A DNA stretch of 60,144 nucleotides, from positions 1 to 60,144 of the forward strand of contig DWWA01000038.1 in NCBI GenBank assembly GCA_019119935.1, in the 5' to 3' direction. This DNA is from Candidatus Ruthenibacterium merdavium (GTDB lineage Bacteria; Bacillota; Clostridia; Oscillospirales; Ruminococcaceae). The notes under the pieces were generated by a model. That model had not been told where the DNA came from, made no database searches, and saw only the letters and a list, made by a program, of their open reading frames with translations. Every line of letters begins with the position of its first letter. Position 1 is the first letter of the stretch. Position numbers and translations under genes: made by a program. Of the stretch, positions 18,670-25,990 are shown in pieces.

Positions 18670-19593
18670 TCAAATCTTTTCCACGATTCTTAATTTTGCA
18701 CTGCGAGCACGTCGATTTTCTTCATTTTCTTTTTTTCCAGCCTCAATCGGCTTTTTGGTAATCAATTTCGCTTTGGCTTTTCCTCCGCATACGCAAACAG
18801 GGAACTCCGGCGGGCAGGTACACGCTGTCGCCCATTCCCGAAAACGCTGCTTGACCAAGCGATCTTCCAGTGAATGAAACGTAATAATGCAAAATCTGCC
18901 GCCCGGCTTCAGCAGGCTGAAAATAGCATCCATACCATCGCTTAAAGCATCGAGCTCTCCGTTGACGGCAATGCGCAGCGCCTGAAAGGTGCGCCTTGCC
19001 GGATTTTTATCTTTTCTTCGTACTGCGGGCGGCACAGCACCGGATACAACCTGCGCCAGCTGCGCAGTGCTGACCAGCGGCTGCTCTTGCCGATACGCAA
19101 CCACTTTGCCGGCAATCTGCCATGCATACGGCTCTTCCCCGTACTCGCGCAGCACGCGCGCCAGCTCTTCGCGTGAAACAGAGGCCAAAAAATCGGCCGC
19201 CGTGGGTCCCTCCTGACTCATGCGCATATCGAGCGGAGCATCGCCCAGATAGGAAAACCCCCGCGAACGCTCGTCCAACTGATGAGAAGACACACCCAAA
19301 TCGAGCAGCGCGCCGTCCAACCCCTCTACGCCCAAATCGCGCAAAACAGTGTCCGCCCTGCGAAAGTTGCTGTGCACCACCTGCGCAGGCAAGCCTGCCA
19401 AACGTTCTTTTGCTACCGCAACAGCAGTAGGGTCTTGGTCAAAGCTGAAAAGGCGTCCTGTTGTCAGGCGGCGAGCAATTTCACGCGAATGACCCGCACC
19501 ACCGGCAGTTCCATCCATGTAAGTACCGTCGGGCCGAATCGCAAGGCCCTCCAGACATTCCTCGAGAAGCACCGAAACATGGTGAAACTCCAT
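18670..19593 (-). CDS. rsmH: 16S rRNA (cytosine(1402)-N(4))-methyltransferase RsmH
   Basis: A 307-residue SAM-dependent methyltransferase (formerly MraW) that methylates C1402 in the 16S decoding site. It opens with EFHHVSVLLEECLEGL and the SAM-binding DGTAGGAGHS near residue 27. DLGVSSHQLDE, NPARRTFQALRIAVN and FHSLEDRLVKQ are all family hallmarks. A start at 19593 fits directly behind the mraZ stop. Confidence 0.97.
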   Translation of the reverse strand: MEFHHVSVLLEECLEGLAIRPDGTYMDGTAGGAGHSREIARRLTTGRLFSFDQDPTAVAVAKERLAGLPAQVVHSNFRRADTVLRDLGVEGLDGALLDLGVSSHQLDERSRGFSYLGDAPLDMRMSQEGPTAADFLASVSREELARVLREYGEEPYAWQIAGKVVAYRQEQPLVSTAQLAQVVSGAVPPAVRRKDKNPARRTFQALRIAVNGELDALSDGMDAIFSLLKPGGRFCIITFHSLEDRLVKQRFREWATACTCPPEFPVCVCGGKAKAKLITKKPIEAGKKENEENRRARSAKLRIVEKI

Positions 19594-19597
19594 CGCA

Positions 19598-20017
19598 TTA
19601 AAACCCCATTTCTTTCATTGCCTGTGCAATGGCCTCGCTGTCAAGGCTCTCATTCATCCTGTGCCATGCATCTGTATCCCAAATTTCGGCATGGCTGCCA
19701 ACGCCGATGACTGTTACTTCTTTTTTCAGAGAAGCATGCTCACGCAGCGCAGCGGTCAAGAGGATACGTCCCTGCTTGTCCGGTACCACTTCGGCCGCAG
19801 ATGCATACAAAAAACGCTGCACTGCACTGGATTGCACCACACTTTTCTGCGCGAGAATCTGTGCCATGCGCTCCCACTCTTCCTGCGGGAAGGCAACAAG
19901 ACACTGATCCAGCCAGCGTGTCACAATAAACTGTGCGCCCATTTCTTCTCTGAACTTAGCCGGAAAGTTCATGCGTCCTTTTTCGTCAATGGTGTATTGG
20001 TATTCTCCAATGAGCAC
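19598..20017 (-). CDS. mraZ: Transcriptional regulator MraZ
   Basis: A 139-residue protein with two AbrB-like MraZ domains, each with the DxxGR signature (DEKGRMNFP near residue 13 and DKQGRILL near 82). MraZ binds repeated GTGGG boxes in the dcw promoter and represses it, and such boxes are present just upstream. I choose GTG at 20017 because it gives the canonical start [M]LIGEYQYTIDEKGR and has AGGTG 8 nt upstream; the longer open frame adds 34 residues that run through the operator. It is the first gene of the dcw cluster. Confidence 0.95.
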   Translation of the reverse strand: MLIGEYQYTIDEKGRMNFPAKFREEMGAQFIVTRWLDQCLVAFPQEEWERMAQILAQKSVVQSSAVQRFLYASAAEVVPDKQGRILLTAALREHASLKKEVTVIGVGSHAEIWDTDAWHRMNESLDSEAIAQAMKEMGF

Positions 20018-20104
20018 CGGAACACACCTGCTTTCCCACGCAAAAATCCAAGCAAGCAAAACACGCCGCACAGCCGCACACAGTGGGCGAAAGATACATT
20101 TACG

Positions 20105-20129
20105 CCCACTTTCACCCACTTTGCCCCAC
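20105..20129 (-). promoter_or_regulatory. MraZ operator: three GTGGG boxes at 10-nt spacing
   Basis: On the minus strand GTGGG occurs at 20125-20129, 20115-20119 and 20105-20109, exactly 10 nt apart, just downstream of the promoter. This is the published arrangement of MraZ binding boxes upstream of mraZ. A fourth GTGGG at about 20082-20087 lies on the opposite strand and is not in phase. Confidence 0.92.
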
Positions 20130-20140
20130 TTGGTAACTCT

Positions 20141-20169
20141 ATTATAATGTTATAGCATCGAAAAAGCAA
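20141..20169 (-). promoter_or_regulatory. dcw cluster promoter
   Basis: Minus strand TTGCTT (20164-20169), 17-nt spacer, TATAAT (20141-20146). The predicted start near 20134 lies immediately before the three MraZ boxes, so bound MraZ would block initiation or clearance. Between here and 20457 I see nothing else supported. Confidence 0.8.
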
Positions 20170-20457
20170 CCTCTTTTTGTCGAAAATGATACATTTAGAA
20201 AAAACTTTCACAAAAAATACAGGATGTTTTTACTCTTTTATTCGCACCAATTCACACTTAAAAAGCACGTAATTTTCATGATATACCGATTGGCAAACGA
20301 AAGCACTTCCCCAAAAAAAGCAAACTTCAAGCTTTTCAGAAAAAAAATACATGCTAAGTGTGGGCACACAGAGCACCTGACAGAATCGGCATATTCTTCA
20401 CAGTGAATACTTTTGTGTGTGCAAAAAAAGAAAACTTTCAACTCTTCAAAAAAGGTT

Positions 20458-20568
20458 TTAATCCTCATTCTCTTCGCTTTGCTCTGCAGACTCCGTAGGA
20501 ACCTCTTCGTATAGGAGGCCAAAAGCACTTTTCAAATTTTGAAAAAACGACGACATTTTCTCTGCCAT
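20458..20568 (-). CDS. Small acidic protein of 36 residues, unknown function
   Basis: The minus strand has AGAGGAG 8 nt before an ATG at 20568, then 36 codons and TAA. The peptide starts MAEKMSSFFQNLKSAFGLLY and ends in a strongly acidic tail (EEVPTESAEQSEENED). The first 20 residues could form an amphipathic helix with aromatic residues. A short hairpin (20592-20606, GCCTC/GAGGC) lies just upstream of the ribosome binding site. It sits between the tRNA operon and mraZ. I do not recognise the family; the strong site and clean stop are the evidence. Confidence 0.55.
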   Translation of the reverse strand: MAEKMSSFFQNLKSAFGLLYEEVPTESAEQSEENED

Positions 20569-20771
20569 ATTGTTCACTCCTCTTTCTGTCGGCCTCATTA
20601 AGAGGCAACCGCGTTTGATACAAGGAAGATTGTATATCTTAATAACGCGCGAAAGATGTAGATTGTTGCAAATGAAGATACTTTGTCATACTTTTGTCGC
20701 CGTTTTGCTGTTTTTCCAAAAACAGCAGCACGTTTTTCAAACAAGCTTCCCGACGCTCGTTTATCACAAGC

Positions 20772-20815
20772 AAAAAAAGCGGATTCTCTTTTCTTGAGAA
20801 TCCGCTTTTTCCGCA
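20772..20815 (-). terminator. Intrinsic terminator of the tRNA operon
   Basis: A 12-bp stem AAGCGGATTCTC/GAGAATCCGCTT followed on the minus strand by a T run, 11 nt past tRNA-Gln. It closes the Arg-His-Gln tRNA transcript. Confidence 0.9.
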
Positions 20816-20825
20816 GTTGCCTGCT

Positions 20826-20901
20826 TGGTTGGGCTAGATGGATTCGAACCATCGGAATGACGGAGTCAAAGTCCGTTGCCTTACCACTTGGCGATAGCCC
20901 A
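20826..20901 (-). tRNA. tRNA-Gln(TTG)
   Basis: 76 nt with acceptor TGGGCTA/TAGCCCA, anticodon stem ACGGA/TCCGT with loop CTTTGAC giving TTG (glutamine), T loop TTCGAAT, discriminator A and encoded CCA. It is last in the three-tRNA operon. Confidence 0.96.
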
Positions 20902-20905
20902 GCAT

Positions 20906-20942
20906 ATAAAAACGGCAAACCGTATTTGATTTGCCGTTTTCT
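20906..20942 (-). terminator. Hairpin between tRNA-His and tRNA-Gln
   Basis: AAAACGGCAAA pairs with TTTGCCGTTTT around a 10-nt loop, and the minus strand continues with T residues. It may be a partial terminator or a processing signal inside the tRNA operon. Confidence 0.45.
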
Positions 20943-20945
20943 TTA

Positions 20946-21021
20946 TGGGGTGGGAGATGGGACTCGAACCCACGACAACCAGAACCACAATCTGGCGCTC
21001 TACCACTGAACTACACCCACC
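20946..21021 (-). tRNA. tRNA-His(GTG)
   Basis: Cloverleaf with anticodon stem CCAGA/TCTGG and loop TTGTGGT giving GTG (histidine). An extra 5' G (position -1) faces C73, the histidine identity pair, and CCA is encoded. One T-T mismatch sits in the acceptor stem. Confidence 0.94.
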
Positions 21022-21026
21022 ATAAA

Positions 21027-21103
<77 letters not shown>

Positions 21104-21134
21104 ATACATGAGCCTCTCGGAACACTGCTTGTTT

Positions 21135-21163
21135 ATTATAGCGTGCTTTTTTCTGTTTGTCAA
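21135..21163 (-). promoter_or_regulatory. Consensus promoter of the tRNA operon
   Basis: Minus strand TTGACA (21158-21163), a 17-nt spacer and TATAAT (21135-21140): both hexamers are perfect consensus, as expected for stable RNA genes. Confidence 0.93.
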
Positions 21164-21206
21164 TACTTTTTTTCCAAAAAAAGCAGAATTTATTTCTTCT
21201 TTTCGT

Positions 21207-21236
21207 TTGACATCATTACGCTCTTTGGGCTATCAT
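21207..21236 (+). promoter_or_regulatory. Promoter of the O-antigen-ligase-like gene
   Basis: Plus strand TTGACA (21207-21212), 18-nt spacer, TATCAT (21231-21236). It leaves a leader of about 170 nt before the ATG at 21414. The leader can fold: CTTGCA..CGCCCGG near 21262-21278 pairs with CCGGGTGCAAG near 21292-21302. I recognise no known riboswitch. Confidence 0.65.
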
Positions 21237-21413
21237 AATAAAGGTTTTTATTTATAGGCTCCTTGCATGCGCCCGGCAGATCCTGTTTCCACCGGGTGCA
21301 AGCGCGAATGCTCAGCCGATTACTTGTTTTGCTCGGGTATTTGGCTGCGCAATTCAATCGCGGGCCTGCGGCATCTTTAACTGCAAATTCCCTGAAAAAG
21401 GAAAGGAAGCTTC

Positions 21414-22901
21414 ATGAAAGTTACAATCCCCTCTTTAGACCAAAACGGTATTCAGCTGGCCGCCGCTGCTTACGCGTGCGGTATTGTCTGTATTTTACCT
21501 TTATATTCTGAAAACGGTTTGATTCAACTTGTATCTGCCAAATGGCATATGTTTTTCTTTTCCACTTGTGCAGCATTGGTTATCATGTGTGTGCTTGCAC
21601 TTTATCACCGTTTTTATCAAAGGAAACCATTGCGCCGATTTGTCTTTAAGCCATCTCGTATTTCTCTGACATTAGTCTTTATGCTGCTCACTTATACCGT
21701 GAGCACACTTTTTTCTCACATGCCGGAGCGCTCTTTTTGGGGGCTTGATTCGCGCATGAACGGTTGGCTCATGTTTGCACTGTGCACAGTATGCTATTTT
21801 TTAATCTGTACTCTCATATCGTCAAACCAAATTTTGTTGATCTGCAACGCCATGATCATCGGGGCATCTCTTTCCTGCCTTGTCGCTTGGCTGAATTTGT
21901 TTTGTATTGATCCTCTCGGCTATTACAGCTATATCCCCCAGCACGCACGTCATCAGTTTATCTCCACAGTAGGAAATATCAATTTTTTCGGTGCGCTGCT
22001 GTGTCTGGCTGCTCCGTACGCACTTTATCAAGCGCTTTTCTCTTCTTCTCATCGATTTTGGCATCAGGCAAGCGCCGTATTTTTGCTGAGCTCTTTTTTG
22101 GTTGCCAACAGCGACGGTCCTTGGCTCGCACTTGCCTGCGGAGCATGCGTCATTCTTCTGAATCAAAAACTTGGCACATTACAGGCCAAACGGCTTTTTT
22201 TCGTGGGCGGCCTGTGCTGTTCCGTTTGGCTGTTTGCCGGAATTCTCATTCGCATCGTTCCCATTTATGCACCGATGCGAACCATCTCCTCTGTTTTATG
22301 CCATCCGCTTGTCGCCTGCTGCGGAATCCTTGGATGCGCGGGCATGTGGCTTTTGTTTGATAAAACCAAACTCTCCGCACGTTTATTTTTTCGCAGTATC
22401 TTTGCCGGCGGCATCGCAATCGCCCTTTTGCTGCTTGCCGTGTGCAATCTTTGGAATGTTTCTCTTGGGCCTTTAAACGGACTTTTGCAGTTTGGTCCGC
22501 AATGGGGCTCTAACCGGGGCTATGTCTGGGGAATTCTTGTAGACCGCTATTATTATACCTTTAATTATCGAGAACAGCTTTTCGGCATTGGGCCCGACTT
22601 AGTAACACACCTTTTAAATCCTGTTTACAGCCAAAAAATCATTGCCATGAACGGAACTGCATTTGACAGTGCGCACAACGAATTCCTTCAAATGCTTATC
22701 TGCTGCGGCCTCTTTGGACTGTTTTTCTGGCTTTTGTTCATTTTTTCGCATATCAAGCACTCGCTTTACAGCACACCTTATCTCACAGCAAGCCTTGTCG
22801 CCTATTGCGTCCAAAGCTTTTTCAGCATCCATTTTGTAGGAGTTTTCCCTATTTTCTTTGCCCTTTGTGCACTTACCGCTGTCAAAAAAAGTAAAAAATA
22901 G
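21414..22901 (+). CDS. O-antigen ligase (Wzy/WaaL)-family membrane protein
   Basis: A 495-residue polytopic protein with about a dozen hydrophobic segments and a large extracytoplasmic loop in the C-terminal half containing GSNRGYVWGILVDRYY and SAHNEFLQMLICCGLFGLFFW. That arrangement, with the late H-N-E-x-L-Q motif, is characteristic of the O-antigen ligase/polymerase family (PF04932), which joins or polymerises lipid-linked glycans outside the membrane. GGAAG lies before the ATG. No other glycan genes adjoin it, so the acceptor is unknown; teichoic acid, capsule or protein glycosylation are all possible. A hairpin follows the stop. Confidence 0.8.
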   Translation: MKVTIPSLDQNGIQLAAAAYACGIVCILPLYSENGLIQLVSAKWHMFFFSTCAALVIMCVLALYHRFYQRKPLRRFVFKPSRISLTLVFMLLTYTVSTLFSHMPERSFWGLDSRMNGWLMFALCTVCYFLICTLISSNQILLICNAMIIGASLSCLVAWLNLFCIDPLGYYSYIPQHARHQFISTVGNINFFGALLCLAAPYALYQALFSSSHRFWHQASAVFLLSSFLVANSDGPWLALACGACVILLNQKLGTLQAKRLFFVGGLCCSVWLFAGILIRIVPIYAPMRTISSVLCHPLVACCGILGCAGMWLLFDKTKLSARLFFRSIFAGGIAIALLLLAVCNLWNVSLGPLNGLLQFGPQWGSNRGYVWGILVDRYYYTFNYREQLFGIGPDLVTHLLNPVYSQKIIAMNGTAFDSAHNEFLQMLICCGLFGLFFWLLFIFSHIKHSLYSTPYLTASLVAYCVQSFFSIHFVGVFPIFFALCALTAVKKSKK

Positions 22902-22902
22902 A

Positions 22903-22935
22903 TTTTTTCGTCATTTTGACGAAAAACAATTTTTG
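22903..22935 (+). terminator. Intrinsic terminator
   Basis: TTTTCGTCA pairs with TGACGAAAA around a 3-nt loop directly after the stop codon, followed by CAATTTTT on the plus strand. Confidence 0.65.
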
Positions 22936-23086
22936 CTTATCTTTTCACAATTTTTATAAAGTAACTCTCATTTTATCCTATGGAAAAAAGAAAATCGAGG
23001 CTTATTTGTCGCAAAACGACAAGTTTTCAACAGTCTTTTCACAGGTTTTGCACAAAAAAAGCGCTCTTTTTTGTGCGTTTTTCCAC

Positions 23087-23115
23087 TTGCAAATGGTTTC
23101 AATTTCTACTACAAT
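23087..23115 (+). promoter_or_regulatory. Promoter of the surface-protein/sortase cassette
   Basis: Plus strand TTGCAA (23087-23092), 17-nt spacer, TACAAT (23110-23115). It gives a leader of about 70 nt ending in AGGAGG at 23175-23180. Confidence 0.75.
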
Positions 23116-23188
23116 AAGTATCACAGACCTGCCTACAGTATGCAGACTGTAATATTCTATTTCGATATTGAATTAGGAGGAATTGAAA

Positions 23189-24058
23189 TTGAGACTGAAA
23201 AAAGTAATTTCTGGCGTTATGGCTGTTGCTATGGCAGCAACTTTCGCCGCAAGTGCATTTGCAGCTACGGCTGGTGAGGGAACTCCCGGTGAGCCCAACA
23301 AACCTGGCACTGGTGGCAACACTAGCGGCATCGTTCTCCCCGAGGACGCTACTCCCGGTGAGCCCAACAAACCTGGCACTGGTGGCAGCACTGGTGGCAA
23401 CACTAGCGGCATCGTTCTCCCCGAGGACGCTACTCCCGGTCAGATCGCCGGCGCTTTGGCTGACGCTCTGAAGAAAGACCCCACTAACTACGAGAACGCA
23501 ACTCGCTTGGTGAACACTCTGAACGAGGACAAGAAAGTTTTCGTTGACGCTAACATCACCGAGGCTATGCTGCTCGCTCTGCGCGCACAGGGCAAAGCTT
23601 ACAACTACACTATCAACAATGTAGGCGTGAGCATCTTGTCCACCAAAGACTTGGCTGATAAGCTCAGCATCAAAGAGGTTTCTTACAGCGCTACGGGTGC
23701 TACTTTCGAGGCTAACTACGCTGGCGGCGCTCAGTCTGCTTTGGGTACCTATGTTACCATCAGCGTTCCCTACAATCTGGACGGTTCTTGGAGCTGGGTT
23801 TCCGACAACGGTCAGAGCGGTGCAGTTATCGTGACCAACACCGGCAAAACCGCTACTTTGGGCTTCTTTGCTCCGCACTTCACGAAGTACACCCTGACTA
23901 AGGGCACCACCACTCCTCCCACCTCTGGCAGCGGCAGCGTAATCAAAGCTACCGGTGCTGACATGAACACCATCATGATGGGCATTGTGGGCACTGCTCT
24001 GGTTGCAGGTGCAGGCATCGCTTTTGTTTCCGTGAAAAAGCGCGCTCTGAGCAAATAA
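23189..24058 (+). CDS. Secreted, cell-wall-anchored surface protein with repeat region (sortase substrate)
   Basis: About 289 residues starting at TTG (23189), 8 nt after AGGAGG; a TTG two codons earlier is too close. Residues 1-25 are a signal peptide ending ASAFA before ATAGEG. Then come two imperfect copies of a GEPNKPGTGG...NTSGIVLPEDATPG unit, a globular part of about 160 residues with a YNLDGSWSWV strand region, and a C-terminal sorting signal: IKATG, a hydrophobic stretch (MMGIVGTALVAGAGIAFVSV) and the basic tail KKRALSK. The motif replaces the LP of LPxTG by IK. A sortase gene follows by 14 nt. The codon choice (AAC, GGC, GCT, CGC, ACT) is much more biased than in neighbours, suggesting high expression. 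The function is unknown. Confidence 0.8.
   Translation: MRLKKVISGVMAVAMAATFAASAFAATAGEGTPGEPNKPGTGGNTSGIVLPEDATPGEPNKPGTGGSTGGNTSGIVLPEDATPGQIAGALADALKKDPTNYENATRLVNTLNEDKKVFVDANITEAMLLALRAQGKAYNYTINNVGVSILSTKDLADKLSIKEVSYSATGATFEANYAGGAQSALGTYVTISVPYNLDGSWSWVSDNGQSGAVIVTNTGKTATLGFFAPHFTKYTLTKGTTTPPTSGSGSVIKATGADMNTIMMGIVGTALVAGAGIAFVSVKKRALSK
23282..23431 (+). repeat. Two tandem in-frame repeat units (69 and 81 bp)
   Basis: Bases 23282-23350 are repeated at 23351-23431 with a 12-bp in-frame insertion (coding Ser-Thr-Gly-Gly). Outside the insertion the copies look identical at the DNA level, indicating a recent duplication in the Pro/Gly-rich stalk of the surface protein. Confidence 0.93.
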
Positions 24059-24072
24059 TTTGAGGTTTTAAA

Positions 24073-24753
24073 ATGAACAGTTCACTTATTTCTGTGGATG
24101 TTCTGAAGAGAAAGGGGAAGAAATTCATTCTTCCCCTTTTCTTTTGCATCATCACACTTTTGATTCTTTGGCTGATTGCATTGCCCATCGGATTTGCTGT
24201 ATCGAAAGCAGCAGATCAGGAAGGGTTTAAAGCCATTGAGCCGACCATTAATTTATTTGACGGTTCCGCTAATATCGAAAGCGGTACCGTTAATCTGAAC
24301 GATTACGGCGGTTATCCGACAGAAGGAGAAAACTACGGCCGTCTGACGATCGGTGGTACCAGCATTGACTGCAACTTGTTCTACGGCGATTCCGCAGTGG
24401 AACTCAGCAGCGGTGCCGGCACCTACGCAGGTGCATCCATTCCCGGACAGGGCAGCACCACATTGATTGCAGGCCATACCGGAACGTATTTTCGTGATTT
24501 TGAACGCATTCAAAAGGGAACTATGATTTCCATTGAAACACGCTATGGCAAATATCGCTATGAAGTCACTGATATTCGCATCGCTGAAGAGAATGATACT
24601 TCAGCATATGATCTCAATGCTTCCGAAGATAATTTAATTTTGTATACCTGCTATCCGTTTGGTCAGATTAGCCCGACTACACAGCGCTGCTTTGTTTATG
24701 CTAAATTCGTCAGCGGCCCCACCATCTTGGAGGATTCCGTGAATGAAAAATAA
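24073..24753 (+). CDS. Sortase (class D-like transpeptidase)
   Basis: 226 residues. An N-terminal membrane anchor (about 19-42, FILPLFFCIITLLILWLIA) is followed by a sortase beta-barrel with all catalytic residues: histidine in LIAGHTGTYF, cysteine in LILYTCYPFG and arginine in TTQRCFVYA. Sortases cleave a C-terminal sorting signal and join it to peptidoglycan or to a pilin lysine. The compact domain and the TCYP motif fit class D. GAGG lies at normal distance before ATG. It sits between the putative substrate gene and a membrane protein whose start it overlaps by 11 nt, so the three form one operon. Confidence 0.9.
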   Translation: MNSSLISVDVLKRKGKKFILPLFFCIITLLILWLIALPIGFAVSKAADQEGFKAIEPTINLFDGSANIESGTVNLNDYGGYPTEGENYGRLTIGGTSIDCNLFYGDSAVELSSGAGTYAGASIPGQGSTTLIAGHTGTYFRDFERIQKGTMISIETRYGKYRYEVTDIRIAEENDTSAYDLNASEDNLILYTCYPFGQISPTTQRCFVYAKFVSGPTILEDSVNEK

Positions 24754-25888
24754 GATTTCCAATCTCCCGATGCTGGGCGCAAGATTTTTATTGTGTCTGT
24801 CCAGCGCCTTGCTCGCTTTGCTTCTTTCTCTTCAATTCACTTTATTTAACGAAAGCTATCTGCTCAGCACGTTAGAATCTACCAATTATTTTCCTACGGT
24901 CGCACACACCGCTAAAACGGTCTGTGAGGGTCTTTTCTCACAAGCCGGGTTTGGTGCCGGCCTTGTAACAAACTATATTTCTGAAGACACCGTCACAGCC
25001 GATATTACAAGCGCACTTTATAACCGTTTTCGCAATGCCGGCTTGAAAACGAACGCACGCTTTGCAACACTGGCTGTGAACTTGCAGGATGCTATGAACG
25101 CTGAAACCGGTGTGATTGCATCCGAAGATGAATATGCTCGTTTCATGTCATTGCAGGCTTCCTGTGAAGCCTCGTATCAAACGATGGTCAGCCCCCCGTT
25201 TGATACGCCGCTTTCTATTGTTTTGCAGTATCGTTCTATGCGTGCTGTTCTCTTTCCCGCTGTTGCAATTCTAATTTTATTATCTGTATTCTCCTTATTT
25301 AAATTAAGCGAGAATATGAAACAATTTTTTGATAACATTTCACGCGGACTTCTTCCCGCCGGTTTTGCCTGTGTGCTTGCCGGGCTGAGCTTTGTTTTGT
25401 TCAGCGGATTCCAAGCTTGGATGCCTGCGGAAAATATTGCACACACGGCTTTTACAAAGTGGATCGGCGGCCTGTTCCCCTATCTCGCTGTGTTAGGCAT
25501 TTTAGTCGGCGGAGCCGGGCTTGCAGTATATGCTTTTCTTGTAAGACAAATTCACCTGAAACAAAAATCGGGTGCAAAAGGCAAGGGCGGCAAACTCATG
25601 TCTACACCTGTACCGCCTTCTCGCAAAGCAGACGGTGCACAGCCTGCTGTTCAACAGGCTCAGTCAGCGGCGGCTCCTTCTGCCTTACCGGCTTCCCCCG
25701 CTCCGGCAGCAGCTCCTGCGCAAAGACAAGCTGTTTCTCCGGCACAGGAACATCAGGCTCACCAGCAGCCGGCTCAAACAACTGCTCCGGTTCAAAATCA
25801 AGCGGGACAAAACGGTGTAACGGTTTCCTTGCCGCAAAATTCCAATCAAGAAAATGCTCCCGGCAACCGAAATATTCGTTTACCCTAA
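24743..25888 (+). CDS. Membrane protein with extracytoplasmic loop and P/Q/A-rich tail, unknown
   Basis: 381 residues, not recognised. A membrane segment at about 12-33 is followed by an outside loop of about 130 residues (with FNESYLLSTLESTNYF and two cysteines). Three more membrane segments lie near 167-186, 205-227 and 240-267. The C-terminal 105 residues are low complexity, rich in P, A and Q. The ATG overlaps the sortase stop and has GGAGG 8 nt upstream, so translation is probably coupled to the sortase. The context suggests an accessory factor for secretion or assembly of the surface protein; that is inference from position. Confidence 0.65.
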   Translation: MKNKISNLPMLGARFLLCLSSALLALLLSLQFTLFNESYLLSTLESTNYFPTVAHTAKTVCEGLFSQAGFGAGLVTNYISEDTVTADITSALYNRFRNAGLKTNARFATLAVNLQDAMNAETGVIASEDEYARFMSLQASCEASYQTMVSPPFDTPLSIVLQYRSMRAVLFPAVAILILLSVFSLFKLSENMKQFFDNISRGLLPAGFACVLAGLSFVLFSGFQAWMPAENIAHTAFTKWIGGLFPYLAVLGILVGGAGLAVYAFLVRQIHLKQKSGAKGKGGKLMSTPVPPSRKADGAQPAVQQAQSAAAPSALPASPAPAAAPAQRQAVSPAQEHQAHQQPAQTTAPVQNQAGQNGVTVSLPQNSNQENAPGNRNIRLP

Positions 25889-25940
25889 ACTGCTTGAGCG
25901 TAACAGCATAAATCCCATAGATTTGTAAATGATGCAATAC

Positions 25941-25988
25941 AAAAAAGCTCTGACAAGAACCTTTATGGTTTGAAGTCAGAGCTTTTTT
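25941..25988. terminator. Bidirectional terminator between convergent genes
   Basis: AAAAAAGCTCTGAC pairs with GTCAGAGCTTTTTT around a 20-nt loop, with an A run before and a T run after. It can end both the surface cassette (plus) and rmuC (minus). Confidence 0.9.
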
Positions 25989-25990
25989 AT

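Noticed and set aside
23282-23431. Tandem repeats as a CRISPR array
   Set aside because: The units abut with no unique spacers, are in frame and encode the Pro/Gly stalk. No CRISPR array or cas gene was seen anywhere.
23099-23878. 259-codon minus-strand frame over the surface protein gene
   Set aside because: It is the antisense shadow of a strongly codon-biased, repetitive gene that has promoter, ribosome binding site, signal peptide and membrane anchor.
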